Both the position numbers and the translations under genes were made by a program. The notes under the pieces were generated by a model. The model searched no databases. It saw nothing but the letters and a program-made list of their open reading frames with translations, and had not been told where the DNA came from. From positions 4,278,001-4,342,000 of the forward strand of contig NZ_AP023239.1 of assembly GCF_013393385.1 (NCBI RefSeq): 64,000 bases of DNA. Direction: 5' to 3'. The stretch comes from Paenibacillus sp. URB8-2 (GTDB lineage Bacteria; Bacillota; Bacilli; Paenibacillales; Paenibacillaceae). This document shows, in pieces, positions 10,406-20,028 of the stretch. The first letter of the stretch is position 1. Every line of letters begins with the position of its first letter.

Positions 10406-10541
10406 TGCTTTTTACCTCCATATTTGTCTAACTGTCGAACCGAAGAAACGGCTGGCACCATCCGTTCAGGGACGGAACCGTTTCACTTGGAAATATAGGG
10501 CCATGGATAAGCGCGCAGCTAAGAGTCCCTAAATTAAATAC

Positions 10542-10866
10542 AAAAAAGACCTTCCGTCCTCAAAGGACGAAAGGTCATTCTTTCGCGGTACCACCTTTGT
10601 TTCGCGTAATTCGCCGGGCAACGGCGGAGCCGGTACGTTCTATAAAAAACGCCGGCAAAACGCGACACTCAATGCAGAAATAACGGCCTGCGGCCGGCGC
10701 GCTCTAACGGTATGGCCTTAAGCGGCTATACAGCTCAAGCGTGCGACTCCGGGGCGACTTCGGCTGGCTGCATCCTGCGGAAGCTCACAGCTGTTGCATT
10801 CCGCTCTCTGAAGGGCTGACCGCCTACTCTTCCCGTTCCCAGTCTTTAAGGAAATATTGCTTAATA
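10542..10866 (-). promoter_or_regulatory. T-box leader (tRNA-Val responsive) of valS
   Basis: The conserved T-box AAGGTGGTACCGCG is at 10584-10597. It is followed by a terminator stem GACCTTTCGTCC/GGACGGAAGGTC with a U run at 10542-10576. In Stem I the AGAGAGCGG motif and a specifier loop GAAGTCGCCCC are visible; the codon GTC at 10756-10758 specifies valine, matching the downstream gene. Uncharged tRNA-Val would stabilise the antiterminator and allow valS-folC-murC transcription. Confidence 0.93.
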
Positions 10867-10872
10867 CTTTAC

Positions 10873-10901
10873 ATAATACATTTTGAGTTCGGCGTAGTCA
10901 A
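10873..10901 (-). promoter_or_regulatory. Sigma-A promoter for valS leader
   Basis: TTGACT (10896-10901), 17-bp spacer, TATTAT (10873-10878), placed just upstream of the T-box Stem I. Confidence 0.75.
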
Positions 10902-11225
10902 CCGGAAGACTGGTCATAGCAGGACAATCGCTTACGAATTTTTGAAGGAAAGTTTTTGCAGAGTAAGAAGGCTTGTTGGGGTCTCATCATTTTGCAGGCA
11001 TTACTCTGGCGCCTTGCAAAGCAGCTAATCGACAATCGGCGCCTTGCAATTGCAGCTATAGTGCAGGTTATTTCGAACACAAGCGGTGGTTAGGCGGAAA
11101 AACCTGCTATTGTGCAGGAATTCAAGGCTCTGCCGACTGCATTTGAGCTTGCACGGGAAAATAACTGTATCTAGGCAGGCATCTTATTCAGTGAACGTTC
11201 CAACGCCGATAAAAGATGTACAATT
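10902..11225. other. Gene-free interval with short direct repeats
   Basis: No convincing gene. A 30-nt-period direct repeat, GGCGCCTTGCAA followed by GCAGCTA, occurs at 11008-11027 and 11038-11058, and TGCAGG recurs at least three more times nearby. The interval lies downstream of the nuclease-like gene and upstream of the valS promoter; no clear terminator was found. Confidence 0.5.
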
Positions 11226-11906
11226 TCAGGTTTTCTGCAACATTTGGTTCATCGCGCCTCGCTGCAGCTCGTACCGCACTATATGTTTGCCCGCCGCTCC
11301 GGTTGCAGCAGTAAACCATCCTTTCTCGCAAAGTGCTTGCAGCATTCGAACGGCTGTGCGATGGTTGATGCTTAAATGAGTCTCCACATCGATGGGGCGA
11401 AGGGGGCGGGCGAGCATACAGGCCAGACGGATGATTTCCCGTTCCGCTACACTGTTCAGGTTAACCGGAGAAGACTCGGACTGATAACGGCTAAGCACCA
11501 TGCGCAGAAGCGTGATCGTTCGTTCAGGATGATGAGCGACGTCGTCATAGGCAAAAGAAATGACCTGGAAACCCATCGCCGTTAAAAAAGTTTCCCGGTT
11601 CAGTTCGTTGCAATATTTTTTTCTGTCCATGTCCGTGACGTGGGGACCGAAACCTTTAATTTCGATGATCAGCTTCGCAAACGGCGTAAGCCAGGCAAAA
11701 TCGCAGAAATAGGATAGCCCCCGCCAATCCAATACTTCGTATTCCGGATGCAAATTATTGAAGTTTCCTTGAAGCGGCCACCATATGCTGTGGCAAAACA
11801 ACCTCTCTGCATCACGGTGTCCCCGCTCCAGACGGCCTTTTCGTTCTCCCGTTCTGCTCCGCAAATGGTATTCGATAAATGCTGCATGCGCTTCCTCAAC
11901 ATTCAT
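11226..11906 (-). CDS. Putative PD-(D/E)XK nuclease with C-terminal winged helix
   Basis: A 226-residue protein not assigned to a named family. Residues about 55-125 resemble the Vsr/DUF559 type of restriction-like nucleases: Asp69 in YFCDFAWLTP, then IIEIKGFG giving Glu82-x-Lys84, then RETFLTAMGFQVISFAYDDV, where such proteins carry an Arg and a 'G-x-x-V' strand. Residues about 155-215 look like a winged helix (VETHLSINHRTAVRMLQALC) with a wing-like hairpin. Start chosen at MNVEEAH because AGAGGAG lies nine bases upstream; an ORF extending 45 codons further has no ribosome site and would read through a perfect palindrome. Could be a DNA-repair or restriction-type enzyme or a decayed nuclease domain used for DNA binding. 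Confidence 0.6.
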   Translation of the reverse strand: MNVEEAHAAFIEYHLRSRTGERKGRLERGHRDAERLFCHSIWWPLQGNFNNLHPEYEVLDWRGLSYFCDFAWLTPFAKLIIEIKGFGPHVTDMDRKKYCNELNRETFLTAMGFQVISFAYDDVAHHPERTITLLRMVLSRYQSESSPVNLNSVAEREIIRLACMLARPLRPIDVETHLSINHRTAVRMLQALCEKGWFTAATGAAGKHIVRYELQRGAMNQMLQKT

Positions 11907-11927
11907 TTTGATCATCTCCTCTAAAAT

Positions 11928-11980
11928 GACGAAGAACGTCCCGATCCATTCGGCGGGAATGGATCGGGACGTTCTTCGTC
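11928..11980. repeat. Perfect 24-bp inverted repeat before the nuclease-like gene
   Basis: Left arm 11928-11951, five-base loop GGCGG, right arm 11957-11980, with no mismatch. Flanking CTAAAAT and ATTTTAG can extend the pairing. On the minus strand it ends 21 nt before the nuclease-like start and is followed by ATTTTAG, so it could terminate transcription from the upstream pair of genes or act as an operator or attenuator. Confidence 0.85.
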
Positions 11981-12058
11981 TCCTATATTTTAGTCTAACG
12001 CAAAATCGACCAGTTCGCCAGTACAGCCTGATCGCAGCCACGGATATTTCACGGATAT

Positions 12059-12595
12059 TTAATGCGGAAGTTTGCGTCTGAGCTCCTCGAACATCCGCCG
12101 GGTATCCGAAGCTTTTTTATCGTTAAACACGATATATTCATCCGCTAACCTGATGACAATATAAGGAGGCGAGTGCTTGAATATGTACGCCCTGGTAAGC
12201 GTGGTATCGACTCGAACGATGCGCCGTTCTCCCATGCTCCAATCATGCTCACGCTTGATCCGGGCCGCGGCCCGGTGATATTTTACGAACAATCGGTATC
12301 CGCCCCATATTACAAGCCCCATCCAGACCCACCAGTATACAAAGACCAGTGAAAAATAACGATTCAACGCAAACATCGGGAGAAGCGTCAACGAGCCCAT
12401 AACGATAAAGAAGATATTGTTTTGACGGAAAGAAGCCCTTAGGCTCTCCAGTTCCTCGGCCTGGTTGGCATGCTCCGGGATGCCAATACCGAAAACGATG
12501 ATTCCTCGAGTAACGTACGGCCGCATACCGTAAGACAGTTGCATTGTTAAGAGGATAATGAGACATATGGGAATCAATATCAATACCATTGTCAT
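12059..12595 (-). CDS. Membrane protein, DUF1648-like, paired with GntR regulator
   Basis: A 178-residue integral membrane protein: hydrophobic segments near residues 1-20, about 62-85 and about 87-105, then a soluble C-terminal part (IKREHDWSMGERRIVRVDTT onwards) ending KLPH. It resembles the small DUF1648-type membrane proteins that sit next to YtrA-type GntR regulators in Bacillales, but I cannot name it. Start placed at MTMVLILI: AAAGGGG lies nine bases upstream and the gene follows the GntR stop closely, so the two are co-transcribed. Its role is unknown; the GntR partner suggests it is expressed under envelope or antibiotic stress (inference). Confidence 0.65.
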   Translation of the reverse strand: MTMVLILIPICLIILLTMQLSYGMRPYVTRGIIVFGIGIPEHANQAEELESLRASFRQNNIFFIVMGSLTLLPMFALNRYFSLVFVYWWVWMGLVIWGGYRLFVKYHRAAARIKREHDWSMGERRIVRVDTTLTRAYIFKHSPPYIVIRLADEYIVFNDKKASDTRRMFEELRRKLPH

Positions 12596-12611
12596 TTCAA
12601 CAGGCCCCTTT

Positions 12612-13007
12612 CTATTCTGCAATCGAAGGTTGTCCAGCGGCGAGCGCTGCGAAAATATCCGCGCAGGTATCGAGGAATTCCTTCCGGCCCACTCCCTTTA
12701 GGCTGGCTTCGCTGATAACGAGAGTCAGTTCCTGTTCCAGCTTCTCTCTGTACTCTGCGCGTCCGCCCTCGGGCCTTGTTACCGTAGCTCCGTGCCTGCG
12801 GTCAATCGAAATGAATCCTTCGTTCTTCAAAATTGCGTAGGCTTTATTTACCGTCATCGCGTTAATCCCGAGCTCCTCTGCCAGCTGCCGGATCGTCGGC
12901 AGTTTCTCACCGTCCTTCAAATCGCCCCTGCGGATAGCCACGACCACCGCATTGCGAAGCTGCATGTAAATAGGCGTCTCACTCTTGAAATCAAGCGTTA
13001 TGATCAT
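12612..13007 (-). CDS. GntR/YtrA-family transcriptional regulator
   Basis: A 131-residue short GntR-type repressor. The winged helix occupies residues 10-75, with the signature KLPTIRQLAEELGINAMTVN and AYAILKNEGFISIDRRHGA. The short C-terminal helical part without an effector domain is typical of the YtrA subfamily, which usually controls adjacent membrane-protein or ABC-transporter operons. Start chosen at MIITLDFKSETPIYMQL because GGAG lies nine bases ahead; the ORF extends 14 codons further. The next gene downstream encodes a small membrane protein, the likely target together with itself. Confidence 0.88.
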   Translation of the reverse strand: MIITLDFKSETPIYMQLRNAVVVAIRRGDLKDGEKLPTIRQLAEELGINAMTVNKAYAILKNEGFISIDRRHGATVTRPEGGRAEYREKLEQELTLVISEASLKGVGRKEFLDTCADIFAALAAGQPSIAE

Positions 13008-13050
13008 GAGTTTCCTCTCCAGGAAAGACGTCTTGTTAAGATCTTCCAAA

Positions 13051-13082
13051 CAAAAATCCCGACTGTTAATCAGCCGGGATTT
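13051..13082 (-). terminator. Terminator between spoVID and the GntR gene
   Basis: Stem AATCCCG/CGGGATT plus CTG/CAG around TTAAT, followed on the minus strand by TTTTTG. It ends spoVID transcription; the plus-strand side also has a T-rich tail. Confidence 0.65.
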
Positions 13083-13106
13083 TGATTATGTTCCGCCGGA
13101 AAGTCC

Positions 13107-14447
13107 TTACGGAATATAAATGACCTGCCCCTCCTCCACCGCCTGGCCGGGCAGCCGGTTATACAGAACCAGTTCGCGGGCGCTGAGCTGATATTTCTCC
13201 GCAATCGTATCCAGCGTCTCCTCGCGCTGCACAATGCAGAGACGAACCTTGCGGAAGGCCCCCTCCCCGTCCTTGTTCCTCATGAATCGGCTCTTCCACT
13301 CGGTATCCTCAGACGATTCCGCCGCAGTAATCGCAGCAGCTTCGGAGACGGCTTTTTCCGCCAGAGCTTCCTCATTCTCGCTGTGCGAGCGGCTGGAGGA
13401 CAACAGGGAAGAGAAGCTCAGGTGCTCCTTGGCCTGCTCGCCGGTGTCCTTTTTGCTGCCGAGAGCGATCTTCAGATCATGCTTCTCCTCCGGGGACAAG
13501 GCCGTCTCCGAGAGGCTGCCGGCGTCCTGCGCAAGCTGTTCTTCCTCCGAAGCGCCGTTGGCCGCAGCGAGGGAATCGAAGGAACCCGCGTCTGAAACGT
13601 CTGCGATATCCGCACTCTCTGCGCCGTCCGCCGCCGCAATATCCGCCGTGTCCGCAGCGGCAGTCCGGTCGCCGGCAAACGGACTGCCGCCGCCTGCGTT
13701 CGTGCCGCCCGTGGCAAAATGGCTCCAGCTTTCCGCAGTCTTCCGGTGGCCGCCAAGTTCCGTCTTTTGTTCAATGCTGAACGGTTGGCCGCTCTCCGTA
13801 TGAATCTCGGCATACCGGTCCTCCTCCAGATCCAAACTGGGCGATTCATCGCCGTCTTCATCCTCCGTGATTCCCGGAAACGCTTGAGCGGCACTGAATG
13901 CTTCCGTCTGCTCCCGTTCCTGGACGGCATCCTCCGTTGCTCCTTCCCCGAAAGTCCAAAGGGAATTTTCATACAATCCCTCCGCTCCCTCCGCCGGGGC
14001 ATTGGCCTTTCCGGATAAAGCTCTGTCTCCCTCATCCGGCGAATAAGCAACGGTAAATTCTCCGCTCTGCCAGGCGGGAACCGCCTCCGCCCCTCCGATT
14101 CCGCGCAGCGACAGCACACCGGTAATATTCACACTGCGCATTGTCAGCAGGTCGATATCGAAATTTTCAATTTCCACACCGATCTCATCAAGCGAGCTGA
14201 CCCGGGCCAGCGGCACCGTGATTTCAACCGGAATGGAGTGCTCCAAACGGTGGGTCCGGTCATCTTCGCTCCGGTAAAGGCCGGTCAGCAGCAGCTGTCC
14301 GCGCAGCTCCGCCCGGTCTTCACGCTGAATGACCTGAATATCCGGCAGCAGCTCAACCTCTTCCAGTTCGGCTATCCCCGGAAGGTCTTGAGACAGGTGA
14401 ATGCGTTCGTAAATATCAAACCGCAGGCCGTGGGACTGGTCAAACAC
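13107..14447 (-). CDS. spoVID: Stage VI sporulation protein D-like, LysM C-terminus
   Basis: A 446-residue spore-coat morphogenetic protein of the SpoVID type, which in Bacillus directs coat encasement of the forespore. The N-terminal ~170 residues carry the conserved region (GLRFDIYERIHLSQDLPG, ELRGQLLLTGLY), the middle is a long acidic Ala/Ser/Glu-rich linker (about 180-390), and a LysM domain closes the protein (CIVQREETLDTIAEKYQLSA through GQVIYIP). A GTG start at 14445-14447 is chosen: AAGGAGG lies nine bases upstream, whereas the upstream ATG (eight codons earlier) has no ribosome site and overlaps it. Position next to hemL matches B. subtilis order. The linker is weakly conserved in the family. 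Confidence 0.85.
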   Translation of the reverse strand: MFDQSHGLRFDIYERIHLSQDLPGIAELEEVELLPDIQVIQREDRAELRGQLLLTGLYRSEDDRTHRLEHSIPVEITVPLARVSSLDEIGVEIENFDIDLLTMRSVNITGVLSLRGIGGAEAVPAWQSGEFTVAYSPDEGDRALSGKANAPAEGAEGLYENSLWTFGEGATEDAVQEREQTEAFSAAQAFPGITEDEDGDESPSLDLEEDRYAEIHTESGQPFSIEQKTELGGHRKTAESWSHFATGGTNAGGGSPFAGDRTAAADTADIAAADGAESADIADVSDAGSFDSLAAANGASEEEQLAQDAGSLSETALSPEEKHDLKIALGSKKDTGEQAKEHLSFSSLLSSSRSHSENEEALAEKAVSEAAAITAAESSEDTEWKSRFMRNKDGEGAFRKVRLCIVQREETLDTIAEKYQLSARELVLYNRLPGQAVEEGQVIYIP

Positions 14448-14621
14448 GGGAAATGTCCTCCTTCTTGGCATAATCTAACCCCGGGACAGGCCCAGAGCGT
14501 AAGCCCAAAAATGTTACTCTCCCCATGTATATGCTTCTAAAAAGAGCACATGACAATCCGTTCGAAAAGCGCCGCCACCAGCCACCTGAAGCTGCGGAAA
14601 TTCCGCGGGTAAACGGCCATT

Positions 14622-14650
14622 ATCACATCCGCCCCTATTTAGGGTACAAT
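14622..14650 (+). promoter_or_regulatory. Possible promoter of greA
   Basis: TACAAT at 14645-14650 with ATCACA 17 bp upstream. The -10 is good, the -35 weak. Confidence 0.35.
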
Positions 14651-14691
14651 AGAGACAGATTTAAAAGCGAGAAATTGGGAGTTGTGATTAA

Positions 14692-15177
14692 ATGGCGAAC
14701 AAAGAAGATGAAATTATCCTGACTCCGGAGGGCTTTGCCCAATTGGACGAAGAGCTTAAAGAGCTTAAAACGGTCAAACGCAAGGAGCTGGCCCAGCGCC
14801 TGAAAGTGGCGATCAGCTATGGCGACCTTAAGGAAAACAGCGAATACCACTCCGCTAAAGACGATCAAGCGTTCATGGAGACGCGGATCAAGCAGCTTGA
14901 GAACATGATGAAGCACGCCCGCGTTGTCAGTGCGGACAGTCTGGACGTTTCGTCTGTCGTCATTGGGTCGCTCGTCGTACTGAATGATATCGAGTTCTCC
15001 GAGAAAGTCGAATACCGGATTGTGAGCCCCGCCGAAGCCGATGTAGCCCAGAGTAAAATTTCGTACGAAAGTCCCCTGGGCAAAGAGCTTATCGGCAAAA
15101 AAGCCGGCAGTGTCATCAAGGTGGATGCGCCTGCAGGCGTAATTGAGTATGAGCTGCTGGAAATCCGGCTGGTCTGA
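14692..15177 (+). CDS. greA: Transcription elongation factor GreA
   Basis: A 161-residue GreA. It enters the RNA polymerase secondary channel and stimulates cleavage of backtracked transcripts. Visible: the N-terminal coiled coil (about 1-78) with the catalytic acidic tip in SYGDLKENSEYHSAKDDQA, and the C-terminal FKBP-like domain with the family signature SPLGKELIGKKAGS. ATG start behind GGGAG. It is the only well-supported protein gene on the plus strand and stands alone between spoVID and the pseudouridine synthase gene. Its last codons are partially repeated just downstream (15202-15236). Confidence 0.96.
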   Translation: MANKEDEIILTPEGFAQLDEELKELKTVKRKELAQRLKVAISYGDLKENSEYHSAKDDQAFMETRIKQLENMMKHARVVSADSLDVSSVVIGSLVVLNDIEFSEKVEYRIVSPAEADVAQSKISYESPLGKELIGKKAGSVIKVDAPAGVIEYELLEIRLV

Positions 15178-15236
15178 TACCCGGCGTCACTGAGTAGAAT
15201 GGCTGGAAATCCGGCTGGACCGACACCCGGCGCACA
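15156..15236 (+). repeat. Tandem duplication of the greA 3' end
   Basis: GCTGGAAATCCGGCTGG and the following bases through the stop codon to ACCCGGCG (15156-15187) recur at 15202-15233 with only three or four differences and a 46-bp period. The second copy is outside the gene. Confidence 0.85.
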
Positions 15237-15288
15237 GGTTATGAAAGGGCGAAGGGCCGGGCCGTTAGTCTCCGAGGACTCTGGCGTG

Positions 15289-15477
15289 AACGGGAAAACC
15301 TCCCTCTTATTTCCTGAAAAATGGGAAGACCATGCCATTAAGCGGGAAAAGCTCCGGCTTATCGACTTGCATCTGGGCAGTTTTCAGTGGAAACGTCCAA
15401 TTAAGATGGAGAAATTCCCGCCCAGGCGTAGCCTAAGGCCACTTTTTGAGAAATAAAAGGGAGAAATTCCGTTTCAT
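15289..15477. repeat. Four-arm dispersed intergenic repeat, copy A
   Basis: Four short arms: CGGGAAAACCTCCC (15291), CGGGAAAAGCTCC (15343), GGAGAAATTCCC (15408) and GGAGAAATTCC (15460). Arms 1-2 are approximate inverted copies of arms 4-3. Distances are 52, 65 and 52 nt. A second copy at 61943-62129 has the same arms in the same order with 52, 64 and 52 nt spacing, although the sequences between arms differ. No coding potential. Confidence 0.8.
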
Positions 15478-15524
15478 CCATTCGCTTCCCACTCCCGGCT
15501 TCTACTTTTCCGCAACAGCTAAAC

Positions 15525-15580
15525 GAAAAAAGGATCAAAAGCGCTCGGCAGCTAAGCTGATGCGCTTTTGATCCTTTTTT
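15525..15580. terminator. Bidirectional terminator between greA and rluD-like gene
   Basis: Perfect stem AAAAAAGGATCAAAAGCGC paired with its complement around a 17-base loop. Both strands end in a T run, so it can stop both greA and the convergent pseudouridine synthase gene. Confidence 0.85.
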
Positions 15581-15586
15581 GTCGGT

Positions 15587-16531
15587 TTACCCGATGCCGC
15601 CGCCAAGAACGTTCCGCAGCAGCAGCATATCGTCCGGCCAGGGATCGACAATGTCAAGCTCTTCCCCGCTCCATGGATGCGCAAAGCGCAGGGCTTCCCC
15701 GTGCAGCGCCTGCCGGTTCAGCGGACGGTTCCCCTGAACTTCCGGCGCCTTCGGCCCGCCGTACAGTGCGTCTCCGTATAGGGGATGGCCCACATGGCTT
15801 AAATGCACCCGGATCTGGTGCGTCCGGCCCGTCTCCAGCTCGATATGCAGCAGAGATGCTCCCTGCCACACCTCGCGGCCGACAATCCGGGTCACCGCCG
15901 CCTGACCGCCGGGGGATACCCTCCGTCGTCCGGCATGATGGCGGTCGCGTCCAATCGGCTGATCGATCACAGTCAGCGATTTCGGCACCTCTCCCTTGAC
16001 TATGGCGGCATACCGGCGGGAAATCACCTTGTCCCGCATCGCCTCATCCAGAATCGCCTGCGCAAATTCATTCTTCGCGTACAGCACCGGTCCGGTCGTC
16101 TCCCTGTCCAAACGGTGAATATGCCGGACGGCGCAATTCTCGCAGGAGGCGGCGTAATGGGCGGCGACCGCATGATCCAGCGTCACGCCGTTCCCGCTTC
16201 CGTCGGGATGCACCGCCATCCCGGCAGGCTTGTGAACGACGAGGCAGAAGTCGTCCTCGTGCAGCACTTCAAGCTCATGCCAGACCGGTTCAATCCCCGG
16301 TTCCCTGGGCGGAAAAAGGGCCAGCCGCAGCCGGTCCCCTCTCCACTGGATGCCGTCCTCGCGGCGAAGCCGGGACAGCAGCTTGTCCGGCATTCCGACC
16401 GTCTCCTTCAGCCACCGGTCAATGGCCTCGCCTTTGTCCTCGGCGGAGGTCACACTGCGGCCGGGCATCGTCTCCAGCCATTCCCCGCGCCGCGCCCAAC
16501 CGGGCTTCTTGGCGGATTCTCCCGGCCTCAC
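15587..16531 (-). CDS. RluA/RluD-family pseudouridine synthase
   Basis: A 314-residue RNA pseudouridine synthase of the RluA/RluD group, which isomerises uridines in rRNA or tRNA. The catalytic motif is [18 protein letters not shown] (Asp of HRLD), preceded by the substrate-binding [13 protein letters not shown] and followed by [20 protein letters not shown], all family signatures. An N-terminal S4-like region may be present but is weak. GTG start at 16529-16531 overlaps the hemL stop as GTGA, so translation is probably coupled to hemL; an internal ATG 21 codons later is possible. Which of the RluD-like subtypes it is cannot be decided. Confidence 0.88.
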   Translation of the reverse strand: MRPGESAKKPGWARRGEWLETMPGRSVTSAEDKGEAIDRWLKETVGMPDKLLSRLRREDGIQWRGDRLRLALFPPREPGIEPVWHELEVLHEDDFCLVVHKPAGMAVHPDGSGNGVTLDHAVAAHYAASCENCAVRHIHRLDRETTGPVLYAKNEFAQAILDEAMRDKVISRRYAAIVKGEVPKSLTVIDQPIGRDRHHAGRRRVSPGGQAAVTRIVGREVWQGASLLHIELETGRTHQIRVHLSHVGHPLYGDALYGGPKAPEVQGNRPLNRQALHGEALRFAHPWSGEELDIVDPWPDDMLLLRNVLGGGIG

Positions 16532-17829
16532 AGCGTCTTCAGGGCCGCACGGTGAGCCTCAAGCGTATCGTCGATATCCTGCTCGGTGTGGGCCGCGGAA
16601 ATAAACATACCCTCAAATTGCGAAGGAGGCACGCTGATTCCGCGTTCCAGCATCTCGCCGAAGTAGGCGCGGAAACGGTTCACGTCGCTGCCCTTCGCCG
16701 TTTCGTAATTGGTTACCGGCCCCGCCGTAAAGAACGGGCACACCATCGAGCCGACGCGGTTAACGGTCAGCGGAACTCCGGTCTCCTCCGCATTCGCTTT
16801 GAGCCCTTCTTCCAGCCGCGCGCCCAGGGTTTCCAACCGGTCGTAAACTTCCGGTGTCAGCAGCTTCAGCGTCGTAAGACCCGCCGCCATCGCCAGCGGA
16901 TTGCCGCTGAGCGTGCCCGCCTGGTAGATCGGACCGGATGGGGCGATTTGCTCCATAATCTCCCGGCTTCCGCCATAGGCACCGACGGGAAGTCCGCCGC
17001 CGATGACCTTGCCGAAGCAGGTCAGGTCCGGCTTGATGCCGAACAGGCCCTGCGCGCAGCCCCGGTTCACGCGGAAGCCGGTCATAACCTCGTCAAAAAT
17101 AAGCAAGGCTCCATAGCCCGTTGTCACCTTGCGCAGGCCTTCCAAAAATCCGGGAGCCGGCGGAACGACGCCCATATTCCCGGCAATCGGCTCCACGATA
17201 ACCGCGGCGATATCGCTGCCATACCGCTCGAAAGCCAGCTTGACCGATTCCAGGTCGTTGTACGGCACCGCGATTGTATTCGAGGCTATCCCTTCCGGCA
17301 CTCCCGGGCTGTCCGGCAGCCCGAGCGTCGCGACGCCTGAGCCGGCCTTGATCAGCAGGCTGTCGCCATGGCCGTGATAGGAGCCTTCGAATTTCAGGAT
17401 TTTGCTTCTGCCCGTATACCCGCGGGCCAGCCGGATCGCGCTCATAGTCGCTTCCGTGCCGGAGTTGACCATCCGTACGATATCCACTGAATCAACGCGT
17501 TCCACGACCGTCTTGGCCATTTCCGTCTCGATCAGCGTAGGCGCTCCAAAGCTCGTTCCTCTGACCGCCGTTTCCTGCAGAGCCTTGACTACTTCCGGAT
17601 GGGCATGGCCCATAATGAGCGGTCCCCAGGAGCAGACGTAATCAATAAAGCTGTTCCCGTCGATATCGTAAATCCGGGAGCCTTCCCCGCGTTCCACGTA
17701 GATCGGTGTCAACCCGACCGATTTGAACGCCCGGACCGGGCTGTTCACCCCGCCGGGAATGTAGTTCTTCGCCTCTTCAAAGGCTGCCCGGGAAGCTTCC
17801 TCCCTCCGGGCCAAGCTCTCCTTGCCCAT
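16528..17829 (-). CDS. hemL: Glutamate-1-semialdehyde 2,1-aminomutase
   Basis: A 433-residue PLP enzyme that turns glutamate-1-semialdehyde into 5-aminolevulinate, the second step of the C5 haem pathway begun by HemA. Class III aminotransferase features are clear: [29 protein letters not shown], the cofactor Asp region [13 protein letters not shown] and the Schiff-base Lys in [20 protein letters not shown] start; the end overlaps the pseudouridine synthase gene by four bases. It follows hemB after 135 nt containing a stem-loop. In B. subtilis it closes the hemAXCDBL operon; here hemB-hemL are separated from hemD by four unrelated genes. Confidence 0.96.
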   Translation of the reverse strand: MGKESLARREEASRAAFEEAKNYIPGGVNSPVRAFKSVGLTPIYVERGEGSRIYDIDGNSFIDYVCSWGPLIMGHAHPEVVKALQETAVRGTSFGAPTLIETEMAKTVVERVDSVDIVRMVNSGTEATMSAIRLARGYTGRSKILKFEGSYHGHGDSLLIKAGSGVATLGLPDSPGVPEGIASNTIAVPYNDLESVKLAFERYGSDIAAVIVEPIAGNMGVVPPAPGFLEGLRKVTTGYGALLIFDEVMTGFRVNRGCAQGLFGIKPDLTCFGKVIGGGLPVGAYGGSREIMEQIAPSGPIYQAGTLSGNPLAMAAGLTTLKLLTPEVYDRLETLGARLEEGLKANAEETGVPLTVNRVGSMVCPFFTAGPVTNYETAKGSDVNRFRAYFGEMLERGISVPPSQFEGMFISAAHTEQDIDDTLEAHRAALKTL

Positions 17830-17850
17830 TCCAGAACCCCTCCTGTCTCA

Positions 17851-17899
17851 AGAAGAAACGCCTGACGGAGTCCTTGAAGGACGCCCGAACGTTTCTCGT
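17851..17899. repeat. ACGAGAAACG stem-loop, copy 1 (upstream of hemL)
   Basis: Outer arms AGAAGAAACG (17851-17860) and CGTTTCTCGT (17890-17899), inner hairpin GTCCTT-G-AAGGAC (17870-17882). It shares its outer arms with stem-loops at 47468-47529 and 56932-56988. Confidence 0.65.
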
Positions 17900-17964
17900 A
17901 GATATATTAGGCTAATAATACGCGCGAAACTTATAAATTCTTGTATTTTAAAAAAGCCTCTCCG

Positions 17965-18966
17965 TTACTCCCCGCGCAGCCAGCGGACCGCGTCCTTGGC
18001 ATGGTACGTAATGATCGTATCGGCGCCTGCGCGCTTAAGGCCCGTCAGAAGCTCCAGTACAATCGCCTTCTCATTGATCCAGCCCTGCTGTGCAGCCGCC
18101 TTGACCATTGAGTATTCGCCGCTGACGTTATAAGCGACGAGCGGAAGATCGAACTGGTCGCGGATCACGCGAATGACATCCATATAAGCGAGCGCGGGCT
18201 TCACCATCAGCATATCCGCGCCTTCCAGCACGTCGCTCTCCGCTTCGCGGATCGCTTCGCGCACATTCGCGGGGTCCATCTGGTACGTCTTCCGGTCGCC
18301 GAACTGCGGCGCCGAATCCGCAGCCTCGCGGAACGGACCGTAGAACGCGGAAGCGTACTTGACCGAATAGGACATGATCGGCACATGCTCGAACCCGGCC
18401 TCGTCAAGCCCGGCGCGGATCGCCTGGACGAACCCGTCCATCATGTTCGACGGCGCGATGATATCCGCTCCGGCCTTCGCCTGCGATACCGCCGTGCGGG
18501 TCAGCAGCTCAAGCGAAGCATCGTTCATCACATCCCCGTGCAGGGTGCCGTCCACGGTATGGGTATGCACCATGCCACAGTGGCCGTGGTCCGTGAACTC
18601 GCACAGACAGGTATCGGCGACAACGAGCAGATCTGGATACCACTGCTTGATTAAGCGTGTCGCCTCCTGCACGATTCCGTACTCGTCGAACCCGGAGGAG
18701 CCGACGGCGTCCTTCGTCTCGGGAATGCCGAACAGCAGTACCGCCGGTATGCCGAGAGAGACAATTTCATCCACTTCCTCCTTCAGCGTATCGAGCGAGA
18801 AATGATAGACGCCCGGCATGGAGCCGATCTCCCGTTTGATCCCGGTTGCATACGTAACAAAGATAGGCTGTATCAAATCAAGCGGATTCAGCACCGTCTC
18901 GCGCACCATTCCGCGAATTCCGGCGGAAGACCGCAAGCGGCGGTGCCGCGTAATCGGAAAGCTCAT
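17965..18966 (-). CDS. hemB: Porphobilinogen synthase (5-aminolevulinate dehydratase)
   Basis: A 333-residue HemB, joining two 5-aminolevulinate molecules into porphobilinogen. The zinc site is the Cys-rich [16 protein letters not shown], so this is the zinc-dependent type. The Schiff-base lysines are in [13 protein letters not shown] and [12 protein letters not shown]. Length is standard. ATG start behind AGGAGGAAGTAG. It sits 75 nt after the aldo-keto reductase gene on the same strand with no clear terminator between, so it may be read from that gene's promoter as well as its own. Confidence 0.97.
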   Translation of the reverse strand: MSFPITRHRRLRSSAGIRGMVRETVLNPLDLIQPIFVTYATGIKREIGSMPGVYHFSLDTLKEEVDEIVSLGIPAVLLFGIPETKDAVGSSGFDEYGIVQEATRLIKQWYPDLLVVADTCLCEFTDHGHCGMVHTHTVDGTLHGDVMNDASLELLTRTAVSQAKAGADIIAPSNMMDGFVQAIRAGLDEAGFEHVPIMSYSVKYASAFYGPFREAADSAPQFGDRKTYQMDPANVREAIREAESDVLEGADMLMVKPALAYMDVIRVIRDQFDLPLVAYNVSGEYSMVKAAAQQGWINEKAIVLELLTGLKRAGADTIITYHAKDAVRWLRGE

Positions 18967-19041
18967 TCTACTTCCTCCTGTATTTCCGTTAGTGTTAACA
19001 AATATCCGGCTCCCATCCGCAGTAATTCAACGAACGCGGTC

Positions 19042-20028
<987 letters not shown>

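Noticed and set aside
9293..10498. 401-codon plus-strand frame
   Set aside because: Antisense of valS and runs into the T-box leader; not a gene.
10898..11080. 60-codon minus-strand frame upstream of the valS promoter
   Set aside because: Short, no ribosome site, overlaps the direct repeats at 11008-11058 and the valS -35 region.
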